Below, piece by piece: positions 7,398 through 15,636 of a DNA stretch of 64,000 nucleotides. Under the pieces are notes generated by a model that made no database searches, was not told the origin of the DNA, and saw only the letters and a list, made by a program, of their open reading frames with translations. Every line of letters starts with the position of its first letter. Position 1 is the stretch's first letter. Both the position numbers and the translations under genes were made by a program. Origin of the DNA: Terriglobales bacterium (lineage in GTDB: Bacteria; Acidobacteriota; Terriglobia; Terriglobales; Acidobacteriaceae); NCBI GenBank assembly GCA_035651995.1, contig DASRER010000048.1, positions 1-64,000 on the forward strand, in the 5' to 3' direction.

Positions 7398-8543
7398 TTA
7401 CTCCACCAGCACCGCCTTCGCCAGGTTCCGCGGCTTGTCCACGTCCAACCCGCGCCGCACAGCGACGTAATAGGCCAGCAGTTGCAGCGGGACAATTTCC
7501 AGCATTGGCAAAAGCAGCTCCGGCGCCGGCGGCACAAAGATCACATGGTCTGCGCTCTCGGCGATCTCGTCATCACCCTCGACGGCCACCGCGATCACCT
7601 GCCCCGAGCGCGCCTTCACTTCCTTGAGGTTCGAGAGCGTCTTCTCGTAACGTGTGCGCGAGCCGGCGCTGGCATCGTCCCGTGTTGCAAGAATCACCAC
7701 CGGCAGGTCTTCATCGATGAGCGCATTCGGCCCGTGCTTCATCTCGCCGGCCGGATGGCCTTCGGCGTGAATATAGGAGACTTCTTTCAGCTTCAAGGCG
7801 CCGTCGAGCGCGACCGGATAGTGCACGCCGCGCCCCAGATAGAGGAAGTCCCGCACGCCGCAATACTCCTCCGCGAGTTGCCGGCACTGCCCGGCGGTTT
7901 GCAGAGCCGAGTCGATCGCGGCCGGCACGTCGAGCAGCGCGGCGATGCGCTGCCGCAATGCCTCGCCCGACAGGTTGCCGCAATGCTCACCCAGGTACAG
8001 GGCCAGCAGGTACAGCACCGCCAGTTGCGCCGTGAACGCCTTGGTGGACGCGATGCTGATCTCCGGGCCGGCGTAGGTGTAGAGCGCGCCGTCGGCCTCG
8101 CGCGCAATCGTGGAATCAATCACGTTGCAGATGCCGATGGTCCGACCGCCCCGCGCGCTGGCCTCGCGCAATGCGTTCAGCGTATCCACGGTTTCGCCCG
8201 ATTGCGTGATCGCGACCACCAGCTCGTTCCCGCCGACGATCGGATCGCGATACGCGAACTCGCTGGCGTGGTCCACTTCCACCGGCAGCCGCGCGAGTTG
8301 TTCGATCATGTACTTGCCCGCCAGGCCGGCGTGCCGGCTGGTCCCCGAGCCGACAATCTGGATGCGCCGCAGCGCGCGAAACTCGCTCTCCTCGATTCCC
8401 AGGCCGGGGAACACCACTCGTTCGTGCGCTGACGTAAGGCGCGGGACCACCGTTTCGCGCACGCCGCGCGGCTGTTCGTGGATCTCCTTCAGCATGTGAT
8501 GCGGAAAGCCGGCCCGCTCGGACATTGCAGCTCCCTCTGCCAT
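7398..8543 (-). CDS. SIS-domain GlmS-like isomerase/deaminase (NagB-II type)
   Basis: A 381-residue protein equal to the isomerase half of GlmS. It starts with HHMLKEIHEQPRGVRETV, carries two SIS domains (VGSGTSRHAGLAGKY; TQSGETVDTL; then ALDGALKLKEVSYIHAEG, GEMKHGP) and ends DKPRNLAKAVLVE. The isomerase residues (Glu of LKE, His of KHGP, Lys of the last loop) are all present. The N-terminal Cys1 glutamine-amidotransferase domain is absent. Without ammonia supply this fits glucosamine-6-P deamination to fructose-6-P rather than synthesis. It lies 8 bases downstream of nagA in one operon, completing GlcNAc catabolism. The start at 8543 versus the in-frame ATG at 8525 is uncertain. Confidence 0.9.
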   Translation of the reverse strand: MAEGAAMSERAGFPHHMLKEIHEQPRGVRETVVPRLTSAHERVVFPGLGIEESEFRALRRIQIVGSGTSRHAGLAGKYMIEQLARLPVEVDHASEFAYRDPIVGGNELVVAITQSGETVDTLNALREASARGGRTIGICNVIDSTIAREADGALYTYAGPEISIASTKAFTAQLAVLYLLALYLGEHCGNLSGEALRQRIAALLDVPAAIDSALQTAGQCRQLAEEYCGVRDFLYLGRGVHYPVALDGALKLKEVSYIHAEGHPAGEMKHGPNALIDEDLPVVILATRDDASAGSRTRYEKTLSNLKEVKARSGQVIAVAVEGDDEIAESADHVIFVPPAPELLLPMLEIVPLQLLAYYVAVRRGLDVDKPRNLAKAVLVE

Positions 8544-8551
8544 GGTGGACG

Positions 8552-9712
8552 CTAGGACTCGAACTCCACGCCGCCGCAGAAAGTGGTGACCACCTCGCCG
8601 CTGGGCGTGACCACGACGATGTCGGCCCGCGCTCCCGGCGCAATCCTGCCGCGCTCGCGCTGCCGGCCGATGACGCGCGCCGGGTTCAGCGACGCCAGAC
8701 GCAGCGCCGGACCGAGCTCCCAGCCGGCGAATTCCATCACGTTCACCACCGCGCGCTCCATCGTGAGCACGCTGCCGGCAAGCTTGCCGTCGTGCAGGCA
8801 GCGGTCGCCGCGCACTTCAACGGTGAATGCGCCCAGCTGAAATGTGCCGTCGCCCATGCCGGTAGCGCTGATCGCGTCGGTGATCAGCACCGCGTTCTCC
8901 GCGCCCTTGGCTTTCAGGAACAGGCCCACCATGGCAGGATCGACGTGAATGCCATCGGCAATAATGTCGGCAGTCACGCGGTCATCGCTCAGCACGCAGC
9001 CGGCGATGCCCGGTTCGCGATGGTCCAGCGCGCGCATGGCGTTGAAGGTGTGCGTCGCATGGCGCGCGCCCGCAGCGATGGCCGCTCGCGCCGCGGCGAG
9101 TTCGGCGTTGCTGTGTCCCAGGCTGACGCACACACCATGCCGCACCGCCGCCGCGATCACCTCGGCAGCTCCCTCCAGTTCAGGCGCGATCGTCATCAGC
9201 GCGATGTGGCCCTGCGACGCCTGCCAGAAGCGTTCGAACAACCGCACCGACGGGGCGGCGATATCGGCCGGCGGATGCACACCGCGCTTGGCGTGGCTGA
9301 TGAACGGTCCTTCCAGGTGAATGCCAATCGGCCGCGCCAGCGGGTCGGGATGGTTGCCGGTTATGGCGTCGCCCAGGCGCTCCAGCGCGCGCAGGGTCGC
9401 GTCGAGCGGCGCCGTGACCGTGGTAGGGCAGTACGTGGTAACGCCGTGCCGCGCCAGCAGACTTTCCATGGCGGCGCGGCCGTCGGCAGCGGCGCTCATC
9501 ACGTCGATTCCGGCGCCGCCGTGCACGTGAATGTCCACATAGCCGGGCGCGAGAACATTGGCGCCAAAGTCATTGACGTGCGCGCGTGGAGGAATTGCCA
9601 CCGCGCTGCGCGGTCCCACCGCCGTGACCACGCGATCCTCGACCAGCACCACGGCGTCGGCAATGCGCTCCAGGGGCGTCCACAGCTCGGCGGCGGTCAG
9701 GGCGGTGATCAT
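8552..9712 (-). CDS. nagA: N-acetylglucosamine-6-phosphate deacetylase
   Basis: A 386-residue amidohydrolase that converts GlcNAc-6-P to GlcN-6-P plus acetate in the cytoplasm. Family motifs appear in order: GYVDIHVHGGAG (first metal site), GIHLEGPF (catalytic Glu), LGHSNAE, ATHTFNAM, ADGIHVDP and the catalytic Asp in ITDAISATGM. Length is normal. It is the first gene of the nagA-SIS operon and faces the GH20-ROK operon, so the four genes form a complete secreted-to-fructose-6-P GlcNAc route, with no dedicated transporter visible between them. Confidence 0.95.
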   Translation of the reverse strand: MITALTAAELWTPLERIADAVVLVEDRVVTAVGPRSAVAIPPRAHVNDFGANVLAPGYVDIHVHGGAGIDVMSAAADGRAAMESLLARHGVTTYCPTTVTAPLDATLRALERLGDAITGNHPDPLARPIGIHLEGPFISHAKRGVHPPADIAAPSVRLFERFWQASQGHIALMTIAPELEGAAEVIAAAVRHGVCVSLGHSNAELAAARAAIAAGARHATHTFNAMRALDHREPGIAGCVLSDDRVTADIIADGIHVDPAMVGLFLKAKGAENAVLITDAISATGMGDGTFQLGAFTVEVRGDRCLHDGKLAGSVLTMERAVVNVMEFAGWELGPALRLASLNPARVIGRQRERGRIAPGARADIVVVTPSGEVVTTFCGGVEFES

Positions 9713-9768
9713 TGAGTTGGATTGCGGGCGCGAGTGTCTGCGAGCCAGATTCTAACCAATACCGGGCG

Positions 9769-10644
9769 CTACAAATGTTTGCGACTGAGGAACTCGCGGA
9801 CCACGTCCTTCACGTCGCGACGTTCGCCGTCCACGGCGTAGTTCATGCGCCGCATCTCGTCTTCGCTGATCTGGCCGGCCAGCTCCGCCAGCGCCGCCCC
9901 AACCGCGGGATGCTCCGAGAGCGTCTTCTCGCGCACGATGGGCGCCGCTTCGTAGGGCGGGAAATAATGTTTATCGTCCTCCAGCACAACCAGCCCCAGG
10001 GCGGCGATCAAGCCGTCAGTCGCGTTGGCCGCGATCATGTCCACCTGTTTTTCCGTCAGTGCACGATACAGCAGGCCAAGGTCCATCACGCGCGGCGGCT
10101 CGGCGAAGTGGAGGTCGTAGGTCCGCGCCAGGCCCTTGTACCCGTCGGGCCGCTCCAAAAACTCGTAGCCCACTCCCAGCCGCCATTGCGGCGTGTGCGG
10201 CGCTGCTTGGGATAGCGTGCTGATGCCGAGCCGGCGCGCCTCATTTCCGCGGACCACCATGGCAAACGTGTTGTTGAAGCCGAGCGACGGCCCAACCGCA
10301 AGGCCAAAGCGTTGCGCGTATTCACGCTTCACTTCGGCGAACACTTCTTCGCGGCTGCTGCGCGGCGGCTGCTTGAGGATCGCGGTGAGAGCCGTGCCGG
10401 TGTACTCCACGTAGACGTCGATGCGTCCAGCCAGGACCGCCTGGTGGCAGATGTACGACCCTGCCAGATAAAACCTGCGGTCCACCGGCATGCCCGTGCG
10501 TCGCTCCAGGTGCTGCGCAATCAATTCGCCGAGCACCACCTGCTCGGTGAAGTTTTTCGAACCCACGACCAGGCGATCGCGCCGCGGCGGCCCGCAGGCG
10601 CACGCCAGCAGCAGCAACGCGACGACGGTCAGCGCGCGGCGCAT
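9769..10644 (-). CDS. Osmoprotectant (glycine betaine/choline-type) ABC transporter, substrate-binding lipoprotein
   Basis: A 291-residue OpuAC-type binding protein. It has a lipoprotein signal (LLLLACACGPP, with lipid attachment at Cys16 or 18), then the family opening VGSKNFTEQVVLGEL, a DVYVEYTGTAL block and the second-lobe signature AANATDGLIAALGL. These match the OpuCC/OsmF group that binds quaternary amines. It is the last of three genes, starting one base after the permease stop. Which compatible solute it binds cannot be decided here. Confidence 0.9.
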   Translation of the reverse strand: MRRALTVVALLLLACACGPPRRDRLVVGSKNFTEQVVLGELIAQHLERRTGMPVDRRFYLAGSYICHQAVLAGRIDVYVEYTGTALTAILKQPPRSSREEVFAEVKREYAQRFGLAVGPSLGFNNTFAMVVRGNEARRLGISTLSQAAPHTPQWRLGVGYEFLERPDGYKGLARTYDLHFAEPPRVMDLGLLYRALTEKQVDMIAANATDGLIAALGLVVLEDDKHYFPPYEAAPIVREKTLSEHPAVGAALAELAGQISEDEMRRMNYAVDGERRDVKDVVREFLSRKHL

Positions 10645-10645
10645 G

Positions 10646-11278
10646 TCACCAGCGCGCCTTCAGCCGCCGCTCCAGCGCGCCCAATCCGACGTCAGCGCCC
10701 ACGGCCAATGCCGCCGCCGGAATTGCGCCGGCCAGGATGAGCTGGTTGTTCACCATCGCCACCCCGCGAAAAATGAATTCGCCCAGGCCGCCGGCGCCGA
10801 TCGCAGCGGCAATCGTAGCCACGCCCACGCAGATCACGGTCGCGGTGCGAACGCCTGCGATGATCACGCCCATCGAGAGCGGCAGCTCGATGCGCCACAG
10901 CAGCTGCGAATCGGTGAGACCCATGCCGCGCGCCGCCTCGCGGATCGCCGGATCGACACCCGCGATCCCAACGTACGTGTTGCGGATGATGGGCAGCAGC
11001 GCGTACAGCGTGAGCGCCGTGATGGCCAGCCGGTCCGCGCGCGCCCCCAGCCACGGCGCGGGCAGTAGAAATCCAAAAAGCGCCAGGCTGGGAATCGTCT
11101 GCAGCACGTTCGCCAGCCCGATCACCGGCTTTTGCCAACGGCGGCGCGTGAGCATGATGCCGAGCGGCAGCCCCACCGCAATCGCCAGCAGCATGGAGAT
11201 GCCCACCAGCCACACATGTTCGAGCACGAGCGTGCTCACCTCGGCGCGGTCTTTCATCATGAATTCGAAAACGTTCAT
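10646..11278 (-). CDS. Osmoprotectant ABC transporter, permease
   Basis: A 210-residue inner-membrane permease with about five to six hydrophobic segments and the BPD_transp_1 cytoplasmic loop around REAARGMGLTDSQLLWRIELPLSMGVIIAG, which contacts the ATPase. I start it at the ATG at 11278 (MNVFEFMM), because the open frame further upstream is the repeat-like intergenic segment and lacks homology. It lies between the ATPase gene and the binding-protein gene and forms with them one OpuC/Osm-type importer with a single visible permease. Confidence 0.9.
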   Translation of the reverse strand: MNVFEFMMKDRAEVSTLVLEHVWLVGISMLLAIAVGLPLGIMLTRRRWQKPVIGLANVLQTIPSLALFGFLLPAPWLGARADRLAITALTLYALLPIIRNTYVGIAGVDPAIREAARGMGLTDSQLLWRIELPLSMGVIIAGVRTATVICVGVATIAAAIGAGGLGEFIFRGVAMVNNQLILAGAIPAAALAVGADVGLGALERRLKARW

Positions 11279-11286
11279 CGCATGCG

Positions 11287-11325
11287 CATCCTTCGTGCCC
11301 TTTGTGGCCGTTCGCGTCCTTCGTG
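11287..11325. repeat. Dispersed 'ccttcgtgccctttgtgg' element
   Basis: The 61 bases between ATPase and permease genes contain ccttcgtgccctttgtgg and ccttcgtg again, a wording typical of dispersed non-coding repeats. An 11-base tandem (cgctgttgact twice) follows at about 11329-11354 and overlaps the end of the ATPase gene. Confidence 0.4.
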
Positions 11326-11339
11326 TTTCGCTGTTGACT

Positions 11340-12116
11340 CTACGCTGTTGACTCAGCTTCCCCGCCCCGAAACGCCGCCACATATTCCCGTACCAGGGGA
11401 TCGGTTGAGCGCAGAAACTCCGCCGGCGTAAACGGCCCGCGCATCACGCCGGCTTCGAGCAGCGCGATCCGCGATCCCAGCAGCAACGCTTCGTGCAGGT
11501 CGTGAGTGACAAAGACGACGGTCTTGGCCAGCCGCCGCTGCAGCGCGCGAAATTCGCGCTGGATCTCGGCGCGCGTTAGCGGATCGAGCGCGCCGAACGG
11601 CTCATCCATGAGGAGAATCGGCGGATCGGCCGCCAGCGCGCGCGCAATCCCCACGCGCTGCCGCTGCCCGCCTGAAAGTTGATTGGGATAACGCGAGCGA
11701 AATTCGGCCGGCGGCAGTCCGACCAGCTCCAGCATTTCATCCACGCGGGCGCGGATGCGCTCCGCGGGCCATTTTTCCAGGTCGGGAACCAGCCCGACGT
11801 TGCGCTCCACCGTGAAGTGCGGGAAAACAACGGCCTCCTGGATGACGTATCCGATGCCCCGCCGCAGGCGGATCGGGTCCCACCGTAGCGTGGAGCGTCC
11901 TTCGACGATGACCTCGCCCGATGTGGGCTCCAGCAGCCGGTTGATAAGCTTCAGCGCGGTCGTTTTCCCGGACCCGCTGCGGCCGAGCAGGATGAGCGTT
12001 TCGCCGCGCGCGATCTCCAGCGTGAGTTCCCGCAGCAGCGCGCGTCCGCCGTCAACGGTGTACGTCACCCCGCGATACGCGATGGCTGGGCCGTCGCTGC
12101 GCTCTCTGCCAGACAC
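11340..12116 (-). CDS. Osmoprotectant ABC transporter, ATP-binding protein
   Basis: A 258-residue ATPase with Walker A GRSGSGKTT, Q-loop YVIQEAVVFPH, signature LSGGQRQRVGIARAL, Walker B ILLMDEPFGALD and switch histidine VFVTHDLHEAL. Its best-matching class is the OpuCA/OsmV/ProV type. No CBS domains follow, so the protein is shorter than OpuCA proper. It is the first gene of the three-gene operon. Its last few codons (ESTA) arise from a small tandem duplication. Confidence 0.92.
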   Translation of the reverse strand: MSGRERSDGPAIAYRGVTYTVDGGRALLRELTLEIARGETLILLGRSGSGKTTALKLINRLLEPTSGEVIVEGRSTLRWDPIRLRRGIGYVIQEAVVFPHFTVERNVGLVPDLEKWPAERIRARVDEMLELVGLPPAEFRSRYPNQLSGGQRQRVGIARALAADPPILLMDEPFGALDPLTRAEIQREFRALQRRLAKTVVFVTHDLHEALLLGSRIALLEAGVMRGPFTPAEFLRSTDPLVREYVAAFRGGEAESTA

Positions 12117-12192
12117 AAACCGCTACTTTGGCACGCCGAAGCCGCCAAGCGCCAGCAGGAAGCGCGAAGCATCGCCGTTTGACTTGAATCTT

Positions 12193-15100
12193 CTACTGCG
12201 TCCCCGCCGCGCCCGCCTGCACGCTCACCGCCGGCACATTCTGCTGCCGCACCAGGTCGTTGAATGCGGGAACATCGCTCGCCAGCACTTGTTTCCACTT
12301 CGCCAGCTGCTCATCTGACTCGTGGCTCAGCATCTCGAAAACTTCGTATGACTGCTTGGTTGGCGCCGTGTCCGCGCTCTCCACCACACCCGCCAGCGCG
12401 GCCAGGCGGTTGTTCAGCTTGATGGGGAAATTCAGCGGATCCTGCGAGCTGCGAGACTTGACCTGGATCAGTTCCTCCTCGATCAGCGACATCTTCTCGT
12501 TCAGCTTCTTGCCCGCCTCGGCGATGGCCTTGGCCCCTTCAGACTTCTCCACGTGCCGGTTCAGCTCTTCAATCTGCTTGCGGACGCTGCGAATCTGGTT
12601 CACGGCCTCGTGCACCTGGGTCAGCTTCTGATGGATCTGGCTCCGCAGCTCAAATTGCTTTTGCAGGTCAGCCAGCGGCGTCTTCACGCGCGGGTCCGTC
12701 CTGATTTCCAGCGGCTGAGTGTACGTTTTTCCGGCGACGGTCAACTTCAGCTGATACGTCCCCGGCAGCACCTGCGGCCCGGCCACGCTGCCCGCCCACA
12801 GGGGCGAGTTGGGCACGCGCGGTGCATCGTCCACGCGCAAGTTCCACACGAAGCGGTCGAGCCCCGGCTCGGCTGCCAGGCGGTTTGCCGCGCCTCGGCG
12901 AAATTCCGGTGGCGTTTCCGCATCGTTCGGATCAACGTCTTCCGGGCGCTGAATGTTGGAGAAGCGCCGCACGCGTTTGCCTTGCCCGTCCATGATCTCC
13001 AGCGTGATTTCCTCTTTCTCCTTGGGCGCGACCTTCAGTTGGTAATAAATCCATGCTCCCGTCGGCGGATTCTGTCCCGCGGGCGCGGTGACCGGAATCT
13101 CGAAGCCGGGCCCGCGCAGCCGATACGCGACCGCGGGCGCGTACAGCTTCGTCTCCTGGCTCGCCGGGTCGCCGGAGAACTGACGCACCGGGCTCAGATC
13201 GTCCAGAATCCAGAACGATCGGCCATGCGTGCCCACAACCAGCGCCGCGTCCTTCACAACCAGGTCGTGCACGGGCGTGGTAGGCAGGTTGCGCTGCAGC
13301 CACGGCTGCCAGTGCGCGCCGTCGTCCCAGGAGACGTACAGCCCGCTCTCCGTGCCCGCGTACAGCAGCCCGCGCCTGACTGGATCTTCGCGGACGGCGT
13401 GCAGCACGGCGCCCTGCGGAATTCCGGTGGTCACCTTCGACCAGCTCTTGCCGTAGTCCCCCGTCTTGAAGATATACGGCGCCCAGTCGTCCATCTCGTG
13501 CCGGTCCACCGCGACATAGGCCACGCCCGCTTCATGCGGCGACGCTTCCACCATGTTGACGCGCCCCCACTCGGGCATGTCTTTCGGCGTGACGTTGGTC
13601 CACGTCTTGCCCGCATCGCGCGTGATCTGCACCAGCCCATCGTCGGTGCCCACCCAGATCAGGTCTTTCTCCTTCGGCGACTCGGCCACGCTGAAGATCG
13701 TGTCGTAGTACTCCACGCTGGTGTTGTCTTTGGTGATCGGCCCGCCCGAGGGCTGCTGCTTCGACTTGTCGTTGCGCGTCAGGTCGGGCGAGATCGCCGT
13801 CCAGCTCATGCCCTTGTCGGTGCTCTTGAACAGGACGTTGGCGGCGTGGTAGATCACGTTCGCATCGTGCCGCGAGATGATGATCGGCGCCGTCCACTGG
13901 AAGCGATACTTAAGGTCCGAGGCGCCGTGGCCCATCGGATTGTCGGGCCACGGATTCACCTGCTGCTCCTGCCCGGTCCGCCGATCCAGCCGCGTAATCA
14001 ACCCGCCGTAGGAGCCGGCATAAATAATGTTCTCCGGATCGTTCGGATCGGGCGCGATGTATCCGCTCTCGCCGCCGCCTACGTCGTAGTAGTCGGCGCG
14101 GCCAATCACGCCGCTGTCACTGCGGCTGGCAATCGCGACCGTGGTGTTGTCCTGCTGCGCGCCGTACACCCAGTACGGCCAGCGATTGTCGGTGATCACG
14201 TGGTAGAACTGCGCCGTCGGCTGGTTGTCCTGCCCGGTCCAGGTCGCGCCGCCGTTCACGCTCACGTTGGCGCCGCCGTCGTTGGAGTTGATCATCCGCT
14301 GCGGATTGTTGGGATCGATCCACAATCCATGATGATCGCCGTGCGGCGCCGGCACCGGCGTGAACGTCCGCCCGCCGTCGTTCGAGCGATACATGCTGGT
14401 GTTCAGCACGTACACCGTGTCCGGGTTCTTCGGATCAGCGAAGATGTGCGTGTAGTACCACGCCCGCTGCCGCAGCCGGCGCTCGTCGTTCATCAGCCGC
14501 CAATTTTCGCCGCCGTCGTCGGAGCGGAAGACCCCGCCGTTTTCGGCCTCCACCAGCGCGTACACGCGATTCGGGTTCGTTCCCGAAACGCTCACGCCGA
14601 TCCTGCCGAGAATCGTCTTCGGCAGGCCTCCGCCCGTGATCTGCTTCCACGTGCTGCCGCCGTCGGTGGATTTGTACAAGCCGCTGCCCGGGCCGCCGCT
14701 CTCCATGCTCCACGGCGTGCGGTGCGCCTCCCACAGCGACGCGAACAGGGTGTTCGCGTTCGTGGGGTCGAAGGTGATGTCGATCGCGCCGGTCTTGTCG
14801 TCCTTATACAGGACCTTCTGCCAGGACTTGCCGCCGTCGACCGAGCGGAAGACGCCGCGGTTCACGTTCTGCCCGTACACGTGTCCCATCGCGGCCACGA
14901 AAACGGTGTTGGGATCGCGCGGATGCACGATCACGCGCCCGATCGTCTGCGTGTCGTCGAGCCCCACATGCGACCACGTCTTGCCCGCGTCCATGGATTT
15001 GTACACGCCGTTCCCGGCGACGATATTGCCGCGAATGCACGCCTCACCCGTGCCGACATAGATCACGTTCGGATCACTCTCCGCCACCGCGATGCTGCCG

Positions 15101-15537
15101 ATGGAACTAACACCGCGCACCTTGTCGAACACCGGCGTCCAGCGCAGCCCGCCATCGGTGCTCTTCCACACGCCGCCCGCCACAGCGCCGAAGTAATAGA
15201 CGTTGGGCTGGCTCGGCACGCCCGCCACAGCGAGCGCGCGCCCCCCGCGAAACGGACCGATCTGCCGCCAGGTCAGCGCGCGAAAGGCCTTCTCTTCGGC
15301 CGTCGTTGCCGGAGCTTCGCCGGCGCTGCCTGCTGATTCGGGCGTCTCCTTCGCGCGGCCCTCGGGTTGTGCCGCCTTCTTCTCCTCCGCTGCGGCAGCT
15401 TTCCACTTCTGCTCCGGCTGCTGCTGCGCCGCCGGCTTCGGCTGCTGCGTGTCCGCCTTCGGCTTTTCTTGCGCAAATGCAAACAGAATGGAAGAGACGG
15501 CAACAATCACGACCAGCGGAAACAGGCGAGCGCGCAT
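12193..15537 (-). CDS. Secreted sortilin/VPS10-like BNR-repeat protein
   Basis: A 1114-residue exported protein. A signal peptide (VVIVAVSSILFAFAQ) is followed by a Lys/Glu/Ala/Gln-rich linker (about 24-80). Next comes a beta-propeller built of BNR/Asp-box repeats (GVWKSTDGGLRW, GVYKSMDAGKTW, GVFRSVDGGKSW, GLYKSTDGGSTW and more) that spans about 90-780. The C-terminal third has Ig-like strands and a coiled-coil-rich tail (about 970-1090). The family is abundant in Acidobacteriota and is often called a glycosyl hydrolase, but no catalytic residues can be assigned. Possible roles are glycan or protein binding at the cell surface. It stands alone, with the osmoprotectant operon downstream. Confidence 0.85.
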   Translation of the reverse strand: MRARLFPLVVIVAVSSILFAFAQEKPKADTQQPKPAAQQQPEQKWKAAAAEEKKAAQPEGRAKETPESAGSAGEAPATTAEEKAFRALTWRQIGPFRGGRALAVAGVPSQPNVYYFGAVAGGVWKSTDGGLRWTPVFDKVRGVSSIGSIAVAESDPNVIYVGTGEACIRGNIVAGNGVYKSMDAGKTWSHVGLDDTQTIGRVIVHPRDPNTVFVAAMGHVYGQNVNRGVFRSVDGGKSWQKVLYKDDKTGAIDITFDPTNANTLFASLWEAHRTPWSMESGGPGSGLYKSTDGGSTWKQITGGGLPKTILGRIGVSVSGTNPNRVYALVEAENGGVFRSDDGGENWRLMNDERRLRQRAWYYTHIFADPKNPDTVYVLNTSMYRSNDGGRTFTPVPAPHGDHHGLWIDPNNPQRMINSNDGGANVSVNGGATWTGQDNQPTAQFYHVITDNRWPYWVYGAQQDNTTVAIASRSDSGVIGRADYYDVGGGESGYIAPDPNDPENIIYAGSYGGLITRLDRRTGQEQQVNPWPDNPMGHGASDLKYRFQWTAPIIISRHDANVIYHAANVLFKSTDKGMSWTAISPDLTRNDKSKQQPSGGPITKDNTSVEYYDTIFSVAESPKEKDLIWVGTDDGLVQITRDAGKTWTNVTPKDMPEWGRVNMVEASPHEAGVAYVAVDRHEMDDWAPYIFKTGDYGKSWSKVTTGIPQGAVLHAVREDPVRRGLLYAGTESGLYVSWDDGAHWQPWLQRNLPTTPVHDLVVKDAALVVGTHGRSFWILDDLSPVRQFSGDPASQETKLYAPAVAYRLRGPGFEIPVTAPAGQNPPTGAWIYYQLKVAPKEKEEITLEIMDGQGKRVRRFSNIQRPEDVDPNDAETPPEFRRGAANRLAAEPGLDRFVWNLRVDDAPRVPNSPLWAGSVAGPQVLPGTYQLKLTVAGKTYTQPLEIRTDPRVKTPLADLQKQFELRSQIHQKLTQVHEAVNQIRSVRKQIEELNRHVEKSEGAKAIAEAGKKLNEKMSLIEEELIQVKSRSSQDPLNFPIKLNNRLAALAGVVESADTAPTKQSYEVFEMLSHESDEQLAKWKQVLASDVPAFNDLVRQQNVPAVSVQAGAAGTQ

Positions 15538-15636
15538 CGAGCCCCTCCAGGATGATGAAAAGGACTGGCTATCCTAAAATCCAACGAAGGAAATGGGAAG
15601 TGGCCGCCGGTTGGGAAAGGTCGTAAAGTAGCCGCC

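Noticed and set aside
7377-9715. Two long plus-strand frames across the nagA-SIS operon
   Set aside because: Antisense frames without motifs. nagA and the SIS gene are unmistakable on the minus strand.
12553-15336. A 927-codon open frame on the plus strand
   Set aside because: It is antisense to the sortilin-like gene, is rich in Arg/His/Val as GC-rich antisense frames are, and shows no domain motif.
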